The notes under the pieces: model-generated
What the model was told of the DNA's origin: nothing
What the model saw: only the letters and a program-made list of their open reading frames with translations
The model's database searches: none
Shown here: positions 25,691 to 34,376 of the stretch, piece after piece
Numbering within the stretch: the stretch's first letter is position 1
Layout of the letters: every line of letters begins with the position of its first letter
DNA from: Paracoccaceae bacterium
GTDB taxonomy: Bacteria; Pseudomonadota; Alphaproteobacteria; Rhodobacterales; Rhodobacteraceae
Direction of reading: 5' to 3'
Length of the DNA stretch: 49,874 nt
Assembly (NCBI GenBank): GCA_902633655.1
Contig: CACPHA010000004.1
Coordinates: 1-49,874 of the forward strand
Made by a program: the position numbers and the translations under genes

Positions 25691-26425
25691 TTAATTCAAC
25701 GAATATGCATGACGATAGAGCGGTTCCAGTAAAGACGTAAGTGCATCATCACTTAGGCTAGTCAGATTTGCTCTTTTACTAATCATATCGATACTTTTCA
25801 TAAAGGACCGAAAATTGTCTCTATTATAATCGCAATCAGCTGCAAAATATTTCTGCGAAATCTTTAGTATTGAGGCCACAACATTGAAGGCACTTGCAGA
25901 GGATGTGCGCTCAAGAAGACTGGAGCGATAGTCACTATTAAAAAATAGCATCTCCAATACTTCATCAGATGTTGCGCCTGGTACCAGATTTGCTACACGT
26001 CCCATCCACCAAAGTCGTGAAATAGCATTATCACGAATCCTGTTCCTATTATTTTTTGCGAACCAGTGGTCATTCACATGGTTCGGACGGTTTTGTGACT
26101 TTGCTAACGGCCATCGTCTACGAACGTATTCAGAAAGTTCTGCAAAACAAAGAGTTGTCCATAATCGTTCGTCTGTCGCTTCAGCAGGGGTTAATTGGCT
26201 TAGAAGTTTAGAAATGATTATACAGTTTTGACTATCCATATTTTTTTCTTGGGAGACCCCTCGAGGCATAATAAGTGGAAATTCTGTATGTAAACTCACC
26301 TTAATCTCAACAAATTTGAGACTAAGTTGAGCTGAAAGCTCAGTAAAATTAACTTCTACAAATTCGGGTGTGAGGGTAACTGCGCGTCTAAGCACTTCTA
26401 GACTATCTGAGGTTAATACCTGCAT
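25691..26425 (-). CDS. DUF6339-like protein, right arm, 244 aa
   Basis: Paralogue of the left-arm protein at 22479: NHVNDHWFAKNNRNRIRDNA then SRLWWMGRVA, and FFNSDYRSSLLERTSSASAF (left: CTDTDFRAQLIERPSASTI). The N-terminal 60 residues (TLTPEFVEVNFTELSAQLS) align loosely. The ATG at 26425 overlaps the stop of the preceding gene as TAATG. All-helical, function unknown. Overall divergence between the two copies is high outside these blocks, so the duplication is old or the two trios came from different sources. Confidence 0.75.
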   Translation of the reverse strand: MQVLTSDSLEVLRRAVTLTPEFVEVNFTELSAQLSLKFVEIKVSLHTEFPLIMPRGVSQEKNMDSQNCIIISKLLSQLTPAEATDERLWTTLCFAELSEYVRRRWPLAKSQNRPNHVNDHWFAKNNRNRIRDNAISRLWWMGRVANLVPGATSDEVLEMLFFNSDYRSSLLERTSSASAFNVVASILKISQKYFAADCDYNRDNFRSFMKSIDMISKRANLTSLSDDALTSLLEPLYRHAYSLN

Positions 26426-27264
26426 TAGCCTTCTCCCAAGGAAGGTAATTTTGCCAGGCCAAGATGGCCTATAAGACTTTGAACCAAAATATTTACCTCA
26501 TTAAAATCAAATTGTTTTGGGACGGAAAGTTCTCGCTCATTGAGTTTTTTGACCAGTGCGTTCGCCCATTTGTACTGCAGAGCGTCTTCATTGAGCACAA
26601 GCTCCTGAATTGCTAGCACCAAACAATCTTTAAAAATGGTCATCGCAAAAATTGGCTCTGACTTACGGTTTTTTGATAGCAGAGTCCACTGCTCTCTTAA
26701 TTTTTCACCCATCGCAATGTAAATAAAATTTGGTGTCGTTTCTATAGAATAAGTATTAGGATCAAGCGTATGGTCAGTCCTTATTCTCACCAATGTCTCA
26801 AAAGATAATTTTATGAAATCTACGTTTTTTGCCACAGAGTTATCTATTGCCAATAGATCTCCTGGCATTAATTGGAAATATTGCGTCTCATACTCTGGGT
26901 TGAGGTCTACGCTGGTATATTCCTCCAGTCTGTCTGCAACAACAATCATGGGAGTAAAGCTCACGCCCCCATGGAAGTCATAGGCATTCAAATCAATTTC
27001 TCCTCTCGGACCTAACAAAAAAGCTTTTCTAAACAGCGTTTCCGCGCAATTGATTTCGATAACAAAGTTGGCGCTCCCCCGATCTATCAATTCTTGTATT
27101 TCGACCACAGACAGCATGTTGATGTAAGAAAGCGAAAATGTTCCATCGTCATTAACATTTTCTGGGAAACCAAGTACGCATTCAAACGACCCATCTATAT
27201 AATCGTCACCTTGGTCTATTGGCGTGAGGACTGGGTATGGAAATGACTGCGTATCAAACTTCAT
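26425..27264 (-). CDS. Unknown protein paired with the MutL-like ATPase, right arm, 279 aa
   Basis: Counterpart of the left-arm 281-aa protein: same start motif (PYPVLTPI), same CAETLFRKAF and YDFHGGVSF blocks, same helical end (QYKWANALVKKLNE). It starts 11 nt inside the end of the ATPase gene and its stop overlaps the DUF6339-like start. No known domain. Tight overlaps in both arms show that gene order ATPase - this protein - DUF6339 is a conserved unit. Confidence 0.78.
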   Translation of the reverse strand: MKFDTQSFPYPVLTPIDQGDDYIDGSFECVLGFPENVNDDGTFSLSYINMLSVVEIQELIDRGSANFVIEINCAETLFRKAFLLGPRGEIDLNAYDFHGGVSFTPMIVVADRLEEYTSVDLNPEYETQYFQLMPGDLLAIDNSVAKNVDFIKLSFETLVRIRTDHTLDPNTYSIETTPNFIYIAMGEKLREQWTLLSKNRKSEPIFAMTIFKDCLVLAIQELVLNEDALQYKWANALVKKLNERELSVPKQFDFNEVNILVQSLIGHLGLAKLPSLGEG

Positions 27265-29146
27265 TTAATTTCGCTTCTAGTACATATTGAGTGACATTTC
27301 TGTCAAAACATAGTTCGATACTATGCCTAACGTTGATGTCTAAAAAAATTTCAAGGATAAAACATACGTTGTTCTCTACAACAAAACCAATTGGCTCAGC
27401 ATCTTGCTCTCCCACGGCGAATATCTGAAATTGGCACTTTCCACTTAGCGGACTGTTGAAAAATATTTTAGCAGTATTGTTGGCGTAATGCGTAACTCTT
27501 AAATTGGTAGCATTGACGGATTTTGCTCTGCTAACCGTCTGCTCGGTGAACGCCATAGTGCCATCTATTTGTTTAACAACGGGTGGTTTCGATGGTAACT
27601 GATTAACTCCTGTAAATTTTCGCCTGCTCGCTAGTGAAAACATATCCTGTATAAAATCTAGCTCACCTTCACGCATGGATTGGTGATCAACCTTTTTGTT
27701 CACAACAGAGTTTAACGTGATTTTACTTCCTCTTTCGGCACCCTTACTGTTCGTATTCAAAGATTCTGAGAGCCCTCCGAAAATAAACGATAATCCTTCT
27801 AACTCTTCTTCAGCATTGATGGAAATAGATGCATGAGTTGCAATTACTTCTCTTATTTTTGATGTGAATTCTTTGTATTTACGCTTAGCTTGCGTGCGCG
27901 CTTTTTGGAATTTTATCCTATCAAATTCAAAATTATCATGCTTGGGATTTTCTAAATCTTTTAACAGTTGTGATCCCTTATCCCCTTTAACGCAGGCGAA
28001 GAGGTCAAAATTTCGAGTGCCTCGAAATCTTTCGAGACCGTTTGCTTTTTTTGTTATGAGCATGCCGTTCTGTCGAGCGATGCCGACGTTTCGCCCCTCG
28101 ACCGCGTTGCCAATTCTAATCCACCACAATACCTTCCCAAAATTTGGGATTTCCTGAGCGTTATGGAATTGGTAGTCAATTATAGTCTTTATTGACTCAA
28201 AGCTTTGTTTTATCTGATTTTTATCTGTATCTTCACTTGAAATATGTAGATTAGTAAGACACTCTTCATAAACTTCTTTAAGGTTTTCGCGGCTGATACA
28301 TTCATCGCCAACGGTCACTTCCAACTCATTTGTCATAATAGCATAGAAAAAGTTAGCTAATACCAAGATTTTTGTTTCTAAATAATCTGCCGAAGTGAAC
28401 CCACTATAAGGAACAAAAATTGATGTGCCCGCACTTTCTGAAAATGTGTTTCTGAGAGAGCACGACCATTCTGGGACGTTGTGACCCAGGAGAGGTAGGT
28501 TACCATCTTTTCTTCCAAAAAAACCGGTTCCCTGCGTGTAAACACCTGGGTTTGAAGGATCCTCATGTGTTTGTAAGATACATTTACCCTGAAATCGAAT
28601 TTCGTCTCCTTGACTGGTCGTAGTTTTCGTATGATAAAAAACCATACGCACGTCGCTTAAAGCAAAAAGTGCTTTCGACCCATGTCCAAAACTTCCCAAT
28701 GATGCCGCGTTACTTTTTTGACTGATACCTGCACCTTTAGTCATCGCGAACCAACTACCCCAAGGCTTGTCAATCGGTCCTGTTAAACCCGTAGTGTTTT
28801 CATCTTGAATGCACAATAAATTTACATTGGCTGTAGAATCAATTTTGTTGATTGCGTATTCGTAGAATTTTACTGCGGGCGGTAACTTTTGCCGGCGAGC
28901 AATTTTGACGCAGCTTATAAGGTCATTTCTTATTTCAGCAAAACCACTAAATTTTGACGTAGGTACTTTCTCAGCTTTGAATTGAACTCTCACAGCGCTC
29001 GATCTAAGTCGCTTTGCATCCAAAGAATTTTGGATGGTCTCCCGAACAATTGACGACAGCATATTACCTGAAAAGGTATCTATAGCGCCGTCATTCGCAC
29101 CAGCAGCTATACCGTCATTATTAGGCGGAAAGTGCCATCCTATCAT
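27254..29146 (-). CDS. MutL/MORC-like GHKL ATPase, right arm, 630 aa
   Basis: I chose the ATG at 29146 (MIGWHFPPNNDG), which aligns with the left-arm start (MWKFQINSSG); a TTG 21 nt upstream is the alternative. The GHKL motifs are RETIQNSLDAK (E36, N40, D43), QDENTTGLTG (G1-like) and GSFGHGSKALFALS (G2/lid). The remainder is a transducer-like region and a C-terminal beta domain that lacks the Gly-rich linker of the left copy. The first codons lie inside the end of the methyltransferase gene (26-nt overlap), which ties ATPase expression to methyltransferase translation. This order is known from MutL-like ATPases in restriction-modification loci. Confidence 0.82.
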   Translation of the reverse strand: MIGWHFPPNNDGIAAGANDGAIDTFSGNMLSSIVRETIQNSLDAKRLRSSAVRVQFKAEKVPTSKFSGFAEIRNDLISCVKIARRQKLPPAVKFYEYAINKIDSTANVNLLCIQDENTTGLTGPIDKPWGSWFAMTKGAGISQKSNAASLGSFGHGSKALFALSDVRMVFYHTKTTTSQGDEIRFQGKCILQTHEDPSNPGVYTQGTGFFGRKDGNLPLLGHNVPEWSCSLRNTFSESAGTSIFVPYSGFTSADYLETKILVLANFFYAIMTNELEVTVGDECISRENLKEVYEECLTNLHISSEDTDKNQIKQSFESIKTIIDYQFHNAQEIPNFGKVLWWIRIGNAVEGRNVGIARQNGMLITKKANGLERFRGTRNFDLFACVKGDKGSQLLKDLENPKHDNFEFDRIKFQKARTQAKRKYKEFTSKIREVIATHASISINAEEELEGLSFIFGGLSESLNTNSKGAERGSKITLNSVVNKKVDHQSMREGELDFIQDMFSLASRRKFTGVNQLPSKPPVVKQIDGTMAFTEQTVSRAKSVNATNLRVTHYANNTAKIFFNSPLSGKCQFQIFAVGEQDAEPIGFVVENNVCFILEIFLDINVRHSIELCFDRNVTQYVLEAKLNEV

Positions 29147-30140
29147 TAGATAATCTTTCTTTGTCAAAACTGATATTCTTTATAACTTTTTCGACCACCC
29201 CTGCATGTATAGCATTTCCAACCATCGTATAGCGGGCAGCACGCGGAATAGAGTCTGGAAATTTTATTTCAGTTTCTTGGTATCCTTGCATGCTAAGGCA
29301 CTCCGATAAAGAGAGCTTACGAATGCCCCATTTATCCTTTACAAAGGGAACATTATGTCCTCCACCACCCATGTTTGCGGTGAGCGTTGGACAAGTATTA
29401 GGAGGGCACGCGCGTACACCTACCCTGCGAATTTGATAGAGCCGATCAATACCGTTTTTGCTAATCGATTGGTTAAGCATTTCAAAATACTTGCTTTTTT
29501 TATCTAAATACAGTGTTTCTTCTTGTTTTTCCTCGAGGTTCAGATACGCAGTCAACTCTTTTGTTTCCTCTGACAAAATATTTTTGTGCTGGAAATAATT
29601 TCTTTTAAAATGTGTGGAATGATAGGCCACGATGTAGAGCCGGTCTCGGCTTTGTGGAGTTCCTGAGATTTCTTTGCTTTTCAGTATAGTCGCCTGAGAT
29701 TCACTCACCCAGTAGCCCAGCATCCTTAACTCATGGATAACTACCTGTAATCTGGAGCCACCATCGAAGATCTTTAGGTTCGGTACGTTCTCTAACAGGA
29801 TGACTTTTGGCGGATTCGTAAGCTCCTTAATTATTCGTGGAATTTCGAAAAAAAGCTTTCCGCGCTCATCATCAAATCCCAAGTTGGTTCCTGCATTTGA
29901 AAAAGACTGACAAGGGAAACCTGCACTTAGTAAATCAATAACTTGGTCGGGCTTGGTTTCTTTAGCTAGGGATAACTCTGTTATGCATGTCTGACATACT
30001 GGGACATTAGGAAATGTATGCTTTATCGTTGCAACGCAATACTTTTCAACGTCAGTAGCGAAAAGAGTATTATACCCAGCTCTGTCAGAGGAGGCAATAA
30101 ATCCCCCTAGCCCTGCAAAAAGCGCAACGTGTGTACGCAC
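29121..30140 (-). CDS. dcm: C5-cytosine DNA methyltransferase (Dcm family), 339 aa
   Basis: I chose the GTG at 30140 because GGAGGGGAG sits at the right distance; a TTG at 30155 lies within that site. Motif I is ALFAGLGGFIASS, motif IV GFPCQSFSNAG with catalytic C77, motif VI ENVPNL (E117), motif VIII QSRDRLYIVAY, and motif X MVGNAIHAGVVEKVI. The target recognition region (about 190-260) is short, and the site recognised cannot be told. First gene of the right arm; it probably protects host DNA while the downstream ATPase, AIPR and Vsr proteins act on unmodified DNA (inference). No separate restriction endonuclease gene is seen. Confidence 0.93.
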   Translation of the reverse strand: MRTHVALFAGLGGFIASSDRAGYNTLFATDVEKYCVATIKHTFPNVPVCQTCITELSLAKETKPDQVIDLLSAGFPCQSFSNAGTNLGFDDERGKLFFEIPRIIKELTNPPKVILLENVPNLKIFDGGSRLQVVIHELRMLGYWVSESQATILKSKEISGTPQSRDRLYIVAYHSTHFKRNYFQHKNILSEETKELTAYLNLEEKQEETLYLDKKSKYFEMLNQSISKNGIDRLYQIRRVGVRACPPNTCPTLTANMGGGGHNVPFVKDKWGIRKLSLSECLSMQGYQETEIKFPDSIPRAARYTMVGNAIHAGVVEKVIKNISFDKERLSNDRMALSA

Positions 30141-30359
30141 AATACTCCCCTCCAATTAGCTACTGATTGTAATAAATAAAATTAAGCACCTATATATTGT
30201 ATAACTCTTCGATTATAACGAATTCAAGCTGATATCGTTTTAAATTGCGTAATCACTACTTACTAAACTTCATAAAAAGGTCAGAAATTTATTCTAATTA
30301 CTCAAGAACTCATCGATATGCTTAATACCCTAAAGTAAACTACGCACACCCAACACTCA

Positions 30360-30381
30360 CTGGAAAACATATATTTTCCAG
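30360..30381. promoter_or_regulatory. Palindrome in the non-coding gap 30141-30530
   Basis: CTGGAAAA and TTTTCCAG form a perfect 8-bp inverted repeat with a 6-nt AT spacer (CATATA), about 220 nt upstream of the methyltransferase GTG. A candidate operator or controller site. The rest of this 390-nt gap is very AT-rich and shows no gene. Confidence 0.4.
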
Positions 30382-30530
30382 ATGGTGATCAAACTTTACT
30401 GAAATTCACGTTCACGAAAATTAAAAATTACATTTTAATGCAAAACAATTTCAAAATCTTGTGAAGTGGAAAAACAATTTATTTCGCATTTATCTGAGAG
30501 TAGTTGATTGCGGGTTAGGCAGTACTATTG

Positions 30531-30823
30531 TTACATGACCAATACACCTGCCCTTCTGTCGGCTTCCTTCAGCACGCGACCCATATAGTTGTATGTTGCG
30601 CTCGCCGTTTCTATTCCAGGTTCCCACAAAGGACGCCAAATCTCTTCACGCGCCTTTTCAACATTTGTCCAGAACAGTCCTGTCACTAAGTCATCGATAA
30701 GCGGAAGATGCGGTGAACGAAGCTCTTCTTGGAGAAATAATTTTTTGTATCAGGGTCATAATAATTGAAATCGGCCAAATTCGCCGCTGGCCAAAGAAAT
30801 ATTAATGCTAAAAGTATTCGCAC
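30531..30823 (-). pseudogene. Small exported protein with a one-base frameshift (about 97 aa when repaired)
   Basis: A GTG at 30823, 4 nt after the stop of the upstream gene, starts a signal peptide (VRILLALIFLWPAANLA). In the run of six A near 30744 the frame is lost; one extra A gives DPDTKKLFLQEELRS and a coherent C-terminus (TGLFWTNVEKAREEIWRPLW ... MGRVLKEADRR) to the TAA at 30531-30533. The length of 293 nt, one short of a multiple of 3, agrees. Unknown family. A sequencing error in the A run would give the same picture. Confidence 0.55.
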
Positions 30824-30827
30824 TTGC

Positions 30828-31514
30828 TTATTCCAAGATTGGTCTCTTTTGGTCGTCTAGCTTAAGAAGCGTCAGTTGCTGATTGTAAAATTTTTCAAGA
30901 TCTGTATTTACAAAATCAATCAGCCCGTCTTCTTGCATTTCCGGATGTTCAAAATACTTACGTCTGCAATCTTCTGCGACGGGATTAAATCCAGTTATTT
31001 GAGTGTATTCATCCAAATTAAGAGAATATCTTTGTTTAATTAATCCCACCGCAAACAAAATTTTAGCTTGCGATTTGAAGATCAAGTCCTCTTCTTCTCC
31101 AGCCATTTCAACAAGATCGTATCCTCTGTATTTCTGCAACTCTGATTCTAAAAAAAGATCAAAAACTTTTATACGCGCTTCACTTTCGCTCTCTTCCCAA
31201 GCTTGCTTTAAGTTTGGAAAATGAAAAATGAAATCGAAGTAATATAATGGTGTATCTCTGTCTGCGCATAGAATCGCAAAATCGTAGGTGGACCGATCGT
31301 GGTCCATGATCGTTGGGTAGTATAATCGCTTTGCGGCACCATTACCAAAATCGCCTCTAAGATCAGCGGAGCGCCAGTTAGCGTATTATCCCCTTTAGTG
31401 AAAAACATCTGACAGAATTTGCCGAAACAACAGTTCCGATGCGGTAGCACCATCGTGGTCAAAGTCATCGCGTTTTGTTGTACAGGGTCTGATACTCAGT
31501 TTATGCCTAACCAA
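30828..31514 (-). pseudogene. Unknown small protein interrupted by two in-frame stops; 159-aa remainder open
   Basis: The reading frame can be followed from about 31514 (possible TTG start just inside the end of the previous gene) through FDHDGATASELLFRQILSDV, then two TAA codons (31395-31397 and 31386-31388), then YANWRSADLRGDFGNGAAK into the open 159-codon part that starts with ATG at 31307 (MDHDRSTYDFAILCADRD). All of it lies in one frame and looks coding throughout. The C-terminal half is helical and acidic. I do not know the family; the setting resembles orphan immunity-type genes, but that is only an impression. Confidence 0.5.
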
Positions 31515-32061
31515 AACGGCTTCTAATCCTACTCAAATATTGATCGAAGGTGATTTCTTCGTTTCTATACCAATCGTATTAGATTGGGTCATAATGATGT
31601 CGGCGCGCCTGAAGCATTACAGGATATTTTCCAGTTACCGCTTCGTATTTTGCAAGCGTCATGGATTGATGGTTTTCTATAGACCCTAAACCCAACGCTC
31701 CGACACATTTCGACGCAAAAACTAGTCCTGTCCTGAATTCTTCGCACTTTGAAATAGAAATACTGTGATCTCTTTGAATGTACCCATATAAAGCAATGTC
31801 AAAAAGCTGAATACATTCTCCAGCGCGACTGTTGCTGAATATCTGATCTGATTTTTCCTGAGTGATTGAAAACTCCCAAAAACTATGTAGCTTACCTTCT
31901 TCAATAACAAACCTCCCGAAGTCCTGATTAAGCTCAAGTAACTGATTTGGATAGCGATCAAGGTTAAATTCAGTACGATCAATGTGACGAATGTAGGCAA
32001 AACCAAGTCTTTTAGCGTCATTCTGATTAGGCTTAGTTTTAATGAATGAAGTTATACCCAT
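31507..32061 (-). pseudogene. Unknown 160-aa protein, probably cut short by a TAA
   Basis: ATG at 32061 (MGITSFIKTKPNQNDAKRLG), preceded by GGAG in AACGGAGGAGTTC. The frame runs 160 codons to a TAA at 31579-31581. Beyond it another 23 codons in the same frame (YDWYRNEEITFDQYLSRIRS and on) look coding and end at TAG 31507-31509, next to the start region of the following gene. So the TAA is probably a recent nonsense mutation, although the 160-aa form may be functional. No family recognised. The C-terminal pattern LAKYEAVTGKYPV is similar to LDEYTQITGFNPV in the next gene, suggesting the two genes are related. Confidence 0.5.
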
Positions 32062-32225
32062 GAACTCCTCCGTTTCATTAGTTTTGTACTACTCAAGAAA
32101 TCTTCCTATACCTTTATTGAGATGAGGATAAACGAGCGTACATTCGGTGATATGGAATTTACCTGCGCTATTATTCACGCTATGTTCTTTATTTGTGTAA
32201 AAAAAGAACATCTGTGATTCTGGCA

Positions 32226-32382
32226 ATGGATTTTATTCCAATGAGAATAATACTGCTCACACAGATTGAAGAAAGTCATAACTACCAGAACGAAATCGCG
32301 TCACGTATTTGAGGCATTGAGGCTTGAAATCTCTCGCCAAAGAAAAATTGCTACTGAAAGTCTAAACCTAACAGATGCTTAG
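32226..32382 (+). pseudogene. Possible small frameshifted gene in the gap before the terminase module
   Basis: From an ATG at 32226 (MDFIPMRIILLTQIEESHNY, then QNEIASRI) the frame meets TGA at once after a TTT. Dropping one T continues with EALRLEISRQRKIATESLNL to TAG at 32380-32382. The composition is plausible but the case is weak. The rest of the gap 32062-32695 holds only a TTGACA at 32533 without a convincing -10 box. Confidence 0.3.
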
Positions 32383-32695
32383 AACCAACATTATCATAAA
32401 GTAAACTGCACCAATCACAAAAAAACGTTTGTCGAAACAGCGAATTAACTAAACGATTTAGATTTAGGACTCAAACGAATTTTTCATATGAGAGTATAGG
32501 AATATTTAAAATTTAAATGTATAAACAATCTGTTGACATAGTTCACTTTTGCCTGCGGACTTTTCAATCGATCCTTTCTATGCTATGGTAAATCCTACGG
32601 ATCAGGTTCTGATCGGAATCATGTAAGCTACGCCATACGGCTGCAAAATATCATCAAACGGCAGGTGGAGCCGTTTCCATAAAAGGACGAAGAGC

Positions 32696-33991
32696 ATGTC
32701 TCTTTGCGTGGGAAAAGTTCACCTCTCGGACATCACGAAAATAAATTCAGAACTTAGGGTTCATTCCCCTGCCCAACGCAAAAAGGCACGGCGGTTATTT
32801 GAACGCCAAGGAATTGTGACACCCATCATTCTGGATGAGAACCTAAACATCATTGATGGCAGACTTCGTTTTGATATTGCTCTAGAGCTTGGCCTAAAAT
32901 CGTTCAACTGCATAATTTTGACAGGTTTGTCAGAGACCCAGAAAAAAGAACTGGCTCTCAGTCTCAATCGACTTGGCGAAGATACCAAATGGGACCCAAA
33001 CCAGCTAAAACTGCACCTCGAAGCTATATTGGAATTTAAAACAGATCTTTCTTTTACTGGATTTGAACAAGCAGAAATTGATGCTGCACTTAGCTTTCAA
33101 ATTATTCCAGATCAAAACCCCGAAGATCTGTCACCTCCTTCTGATCCTATCTCAAGACTTGGCGATGTCTGGCGCATTGGTGAACATCTGCTTATTTGTG
33201 GTGACAGTCTTAGCTCCACCAATGAGCTAAAACAGTTTATTGATGAGCCGGCAAAGCTAGTTTGCGCTGACCCACCTTATAATGTGGAAGTTCAGGGCCA
33301 TGTCAGATTGAACACGGGACACTCGGAATTCCAGATGGCCAGTGGAGAAATGAGCGATGAGGAATTCACAACATTTCTGGATCAAGCAATAGCATCTTGC
33401 CTACCATATACTTCCGCCAACGCACTTTTTTACATCTGTATGGATTGGCGGCATTTAACGCATCTTACTGCAGCCGCTTTAAGTAATAATCTTATCCAAC
33501 AGAATCTCTGCGTATGGTCAAAAACAAATGCTGGAATGGGGTCTTTTTATCGCTCTCAACACGAGCTTATTGGTGTCTTCAGCAGAAGCGCAGAGTTCCA
33601 AAATAATATTCAGCTTGGCAAGTTTGGAAGATATAGAACCAATGTATGGACCTACCCGGGAGTTACCTCTTTTGGTGCCACACGCAAAGAAGATCTGGCA
33701 GATCATCCAACCATAAAGCCCACACAACTGATTGCAAATATCATTCTCGATTGCACCTCCACTGGCGATATCATTCTTGATCCCTTTCTGGGTAGCGGAA
33801 CGACTCTCCTCGCAGCAGCGCAAACAAAAAGACGCGGGATAGGGATCGAGCTTGATCCGAAATATGTGGATGTTGCCATCCGCCGGCTCAATCAAATGCA
33901 TGGTCTTTCGGCCGTGCATGTAAAAACCGGTCTTTCATTTGAGGAGCTTAAAACGAAACGCATTTATCAACGGGAGGCCACTTATGTCTGA
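32696..33991 (+). CDS. ParB-like domain fused to a DNA N6/N4 methyltransferase, 431 aa
   Basis: ATG at 32696 preceded by AAGGA. Residues 5-90 form a ParB/Srx-like domain (IVTPIILDENLNIIDGRLRF). The methyltransferase part has the catalytic DPPY at 192-195 (CADPPYNVEV) and, after a long target region, the AdoMet site LDPFLGSGTT (361-370), the beta-class order. C-terminal sequence GIGIELDPKYVDVAIRRL is typical. Such ParB-methyltransferase fusions stand directly before DUF5681 and terminase genes in many alphaproteobacterial prophages; here the next gene starts inside its end (8-nt overlap). Probably modifies phage or element DNA for packaging or restriction avoidance (inference). Confidence 0.9.
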   Translation: MSLCVGKVHLSDITKINSELRVHSPAQRKKARRLFERQGIVTPIILDENLNIIDGRLRFDIALELGLKSFNCIILTGLSETQKKELALSLNRLGEDTKWDPNQLKLHLEAILEFKTDLSFTGFEQAEIDAALSFQIIPDQNPEDLSPPSDPISRLGDVWRIGEHLLICGDSLSSTNELKQFIDEPAKLVCADPPYNVEVQGHVRLNTGHSEFQMASGEMSDEEFTTFLDQAIASCLPYTSANALFYICMDWRHLTHLTAAALSNNLIQQNLCVWSKTNAGMGSFYRSQHELIGVFSRSAEFQNNIQLGKFGRYRTNVWTYPGVTSFGATRKEDLADHPTIKPTQLIANIILDCTSTGDIILDPFLGSGTTLLAAAQTKRRGIGIELDPKYVDVAIRRLNQMHGLSAVHVKTGLSFEELKTKRIYQREATYV

Positions 33992-34376
33992 AGAAGAAAT
34001 CGGTTACTGCAAGCCTCCCAAAAAGCATCAGTTTAAAAAGGGGGTTTCTGGCAATCCGGCAGGTCGCAAAAAAGGTAAGAAAAGTCTCGCTGCCGATTTG
34101 CAGAAAATCTTGGATCAGAAAATCACAATTCAAGTGAATGGTGCAAATATGCGCTTAAGTAAACAGCAGGCTTTCTTGCAAAGATTGGTCAACGACTCCT
34201 TGGCAGGAAAGACCAGCTCTGCTCGCTTGCTGGTGGATTTGCAAAAATTTATGGCCGAGCAAGCCGATCCAACTAGCATTTCAGCCGCAGCGCGCAACAA
34301 GCAAGATAAAGCACTTCTTAATTCTTTCGGCCAACTTGTCGGTCCCGATTGCCAAAAACAGTTGGAAGGTGGTTGA
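33984..34376 (+). CDS. DUF5681 protein, small-terminase-like, 130 aa
   Basis: I chose the ATG at 33984 because GGGAGG lies just upstream; the frame is open earlier inside the methyltransferase gene. The N-terminal KPPKKHQFKKGVSGNPAGR is the DUF5681 signature, followed by a helical region (AADLQKILDQKITIQVNG). DUF5681 genes sit immediately before large terminase genes and are thought to be the DNA-recognition subunit. Stop and next start overlap as TGATG, so the pair is coupled. Confidence 0.88.
   Translation: MSEEEIGYCKPPKKHQFKKGVSGNPAGRKKGKKSLAADLQKILDQKITIQVNGANMRLSKQQAFLQRLVNDSLAGKTSSARLLVDLQKFMAEQADPTSISAAARNKQDKALLNSFGQLVGPDCQKQLEGG

Noticed and set aside
23230-30140. A complete Mza-type system including a Z1 protein
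   Set aside because: No frame of suitable length for a Z1 protein exists in the window, and every gene in this arm is accounted for. The resemblance is limited to the MutL-like ATPase and AIPR context.
31395-31581. Programmed read-through or an altered genetic code, because several genes continue in frame after TAA
   Set aside because: Long core genes use TAA, TAG and TGA normally as stops and TGG for Trp. The interrupted genes also contain frameshifts, so ordinary decay explains them.
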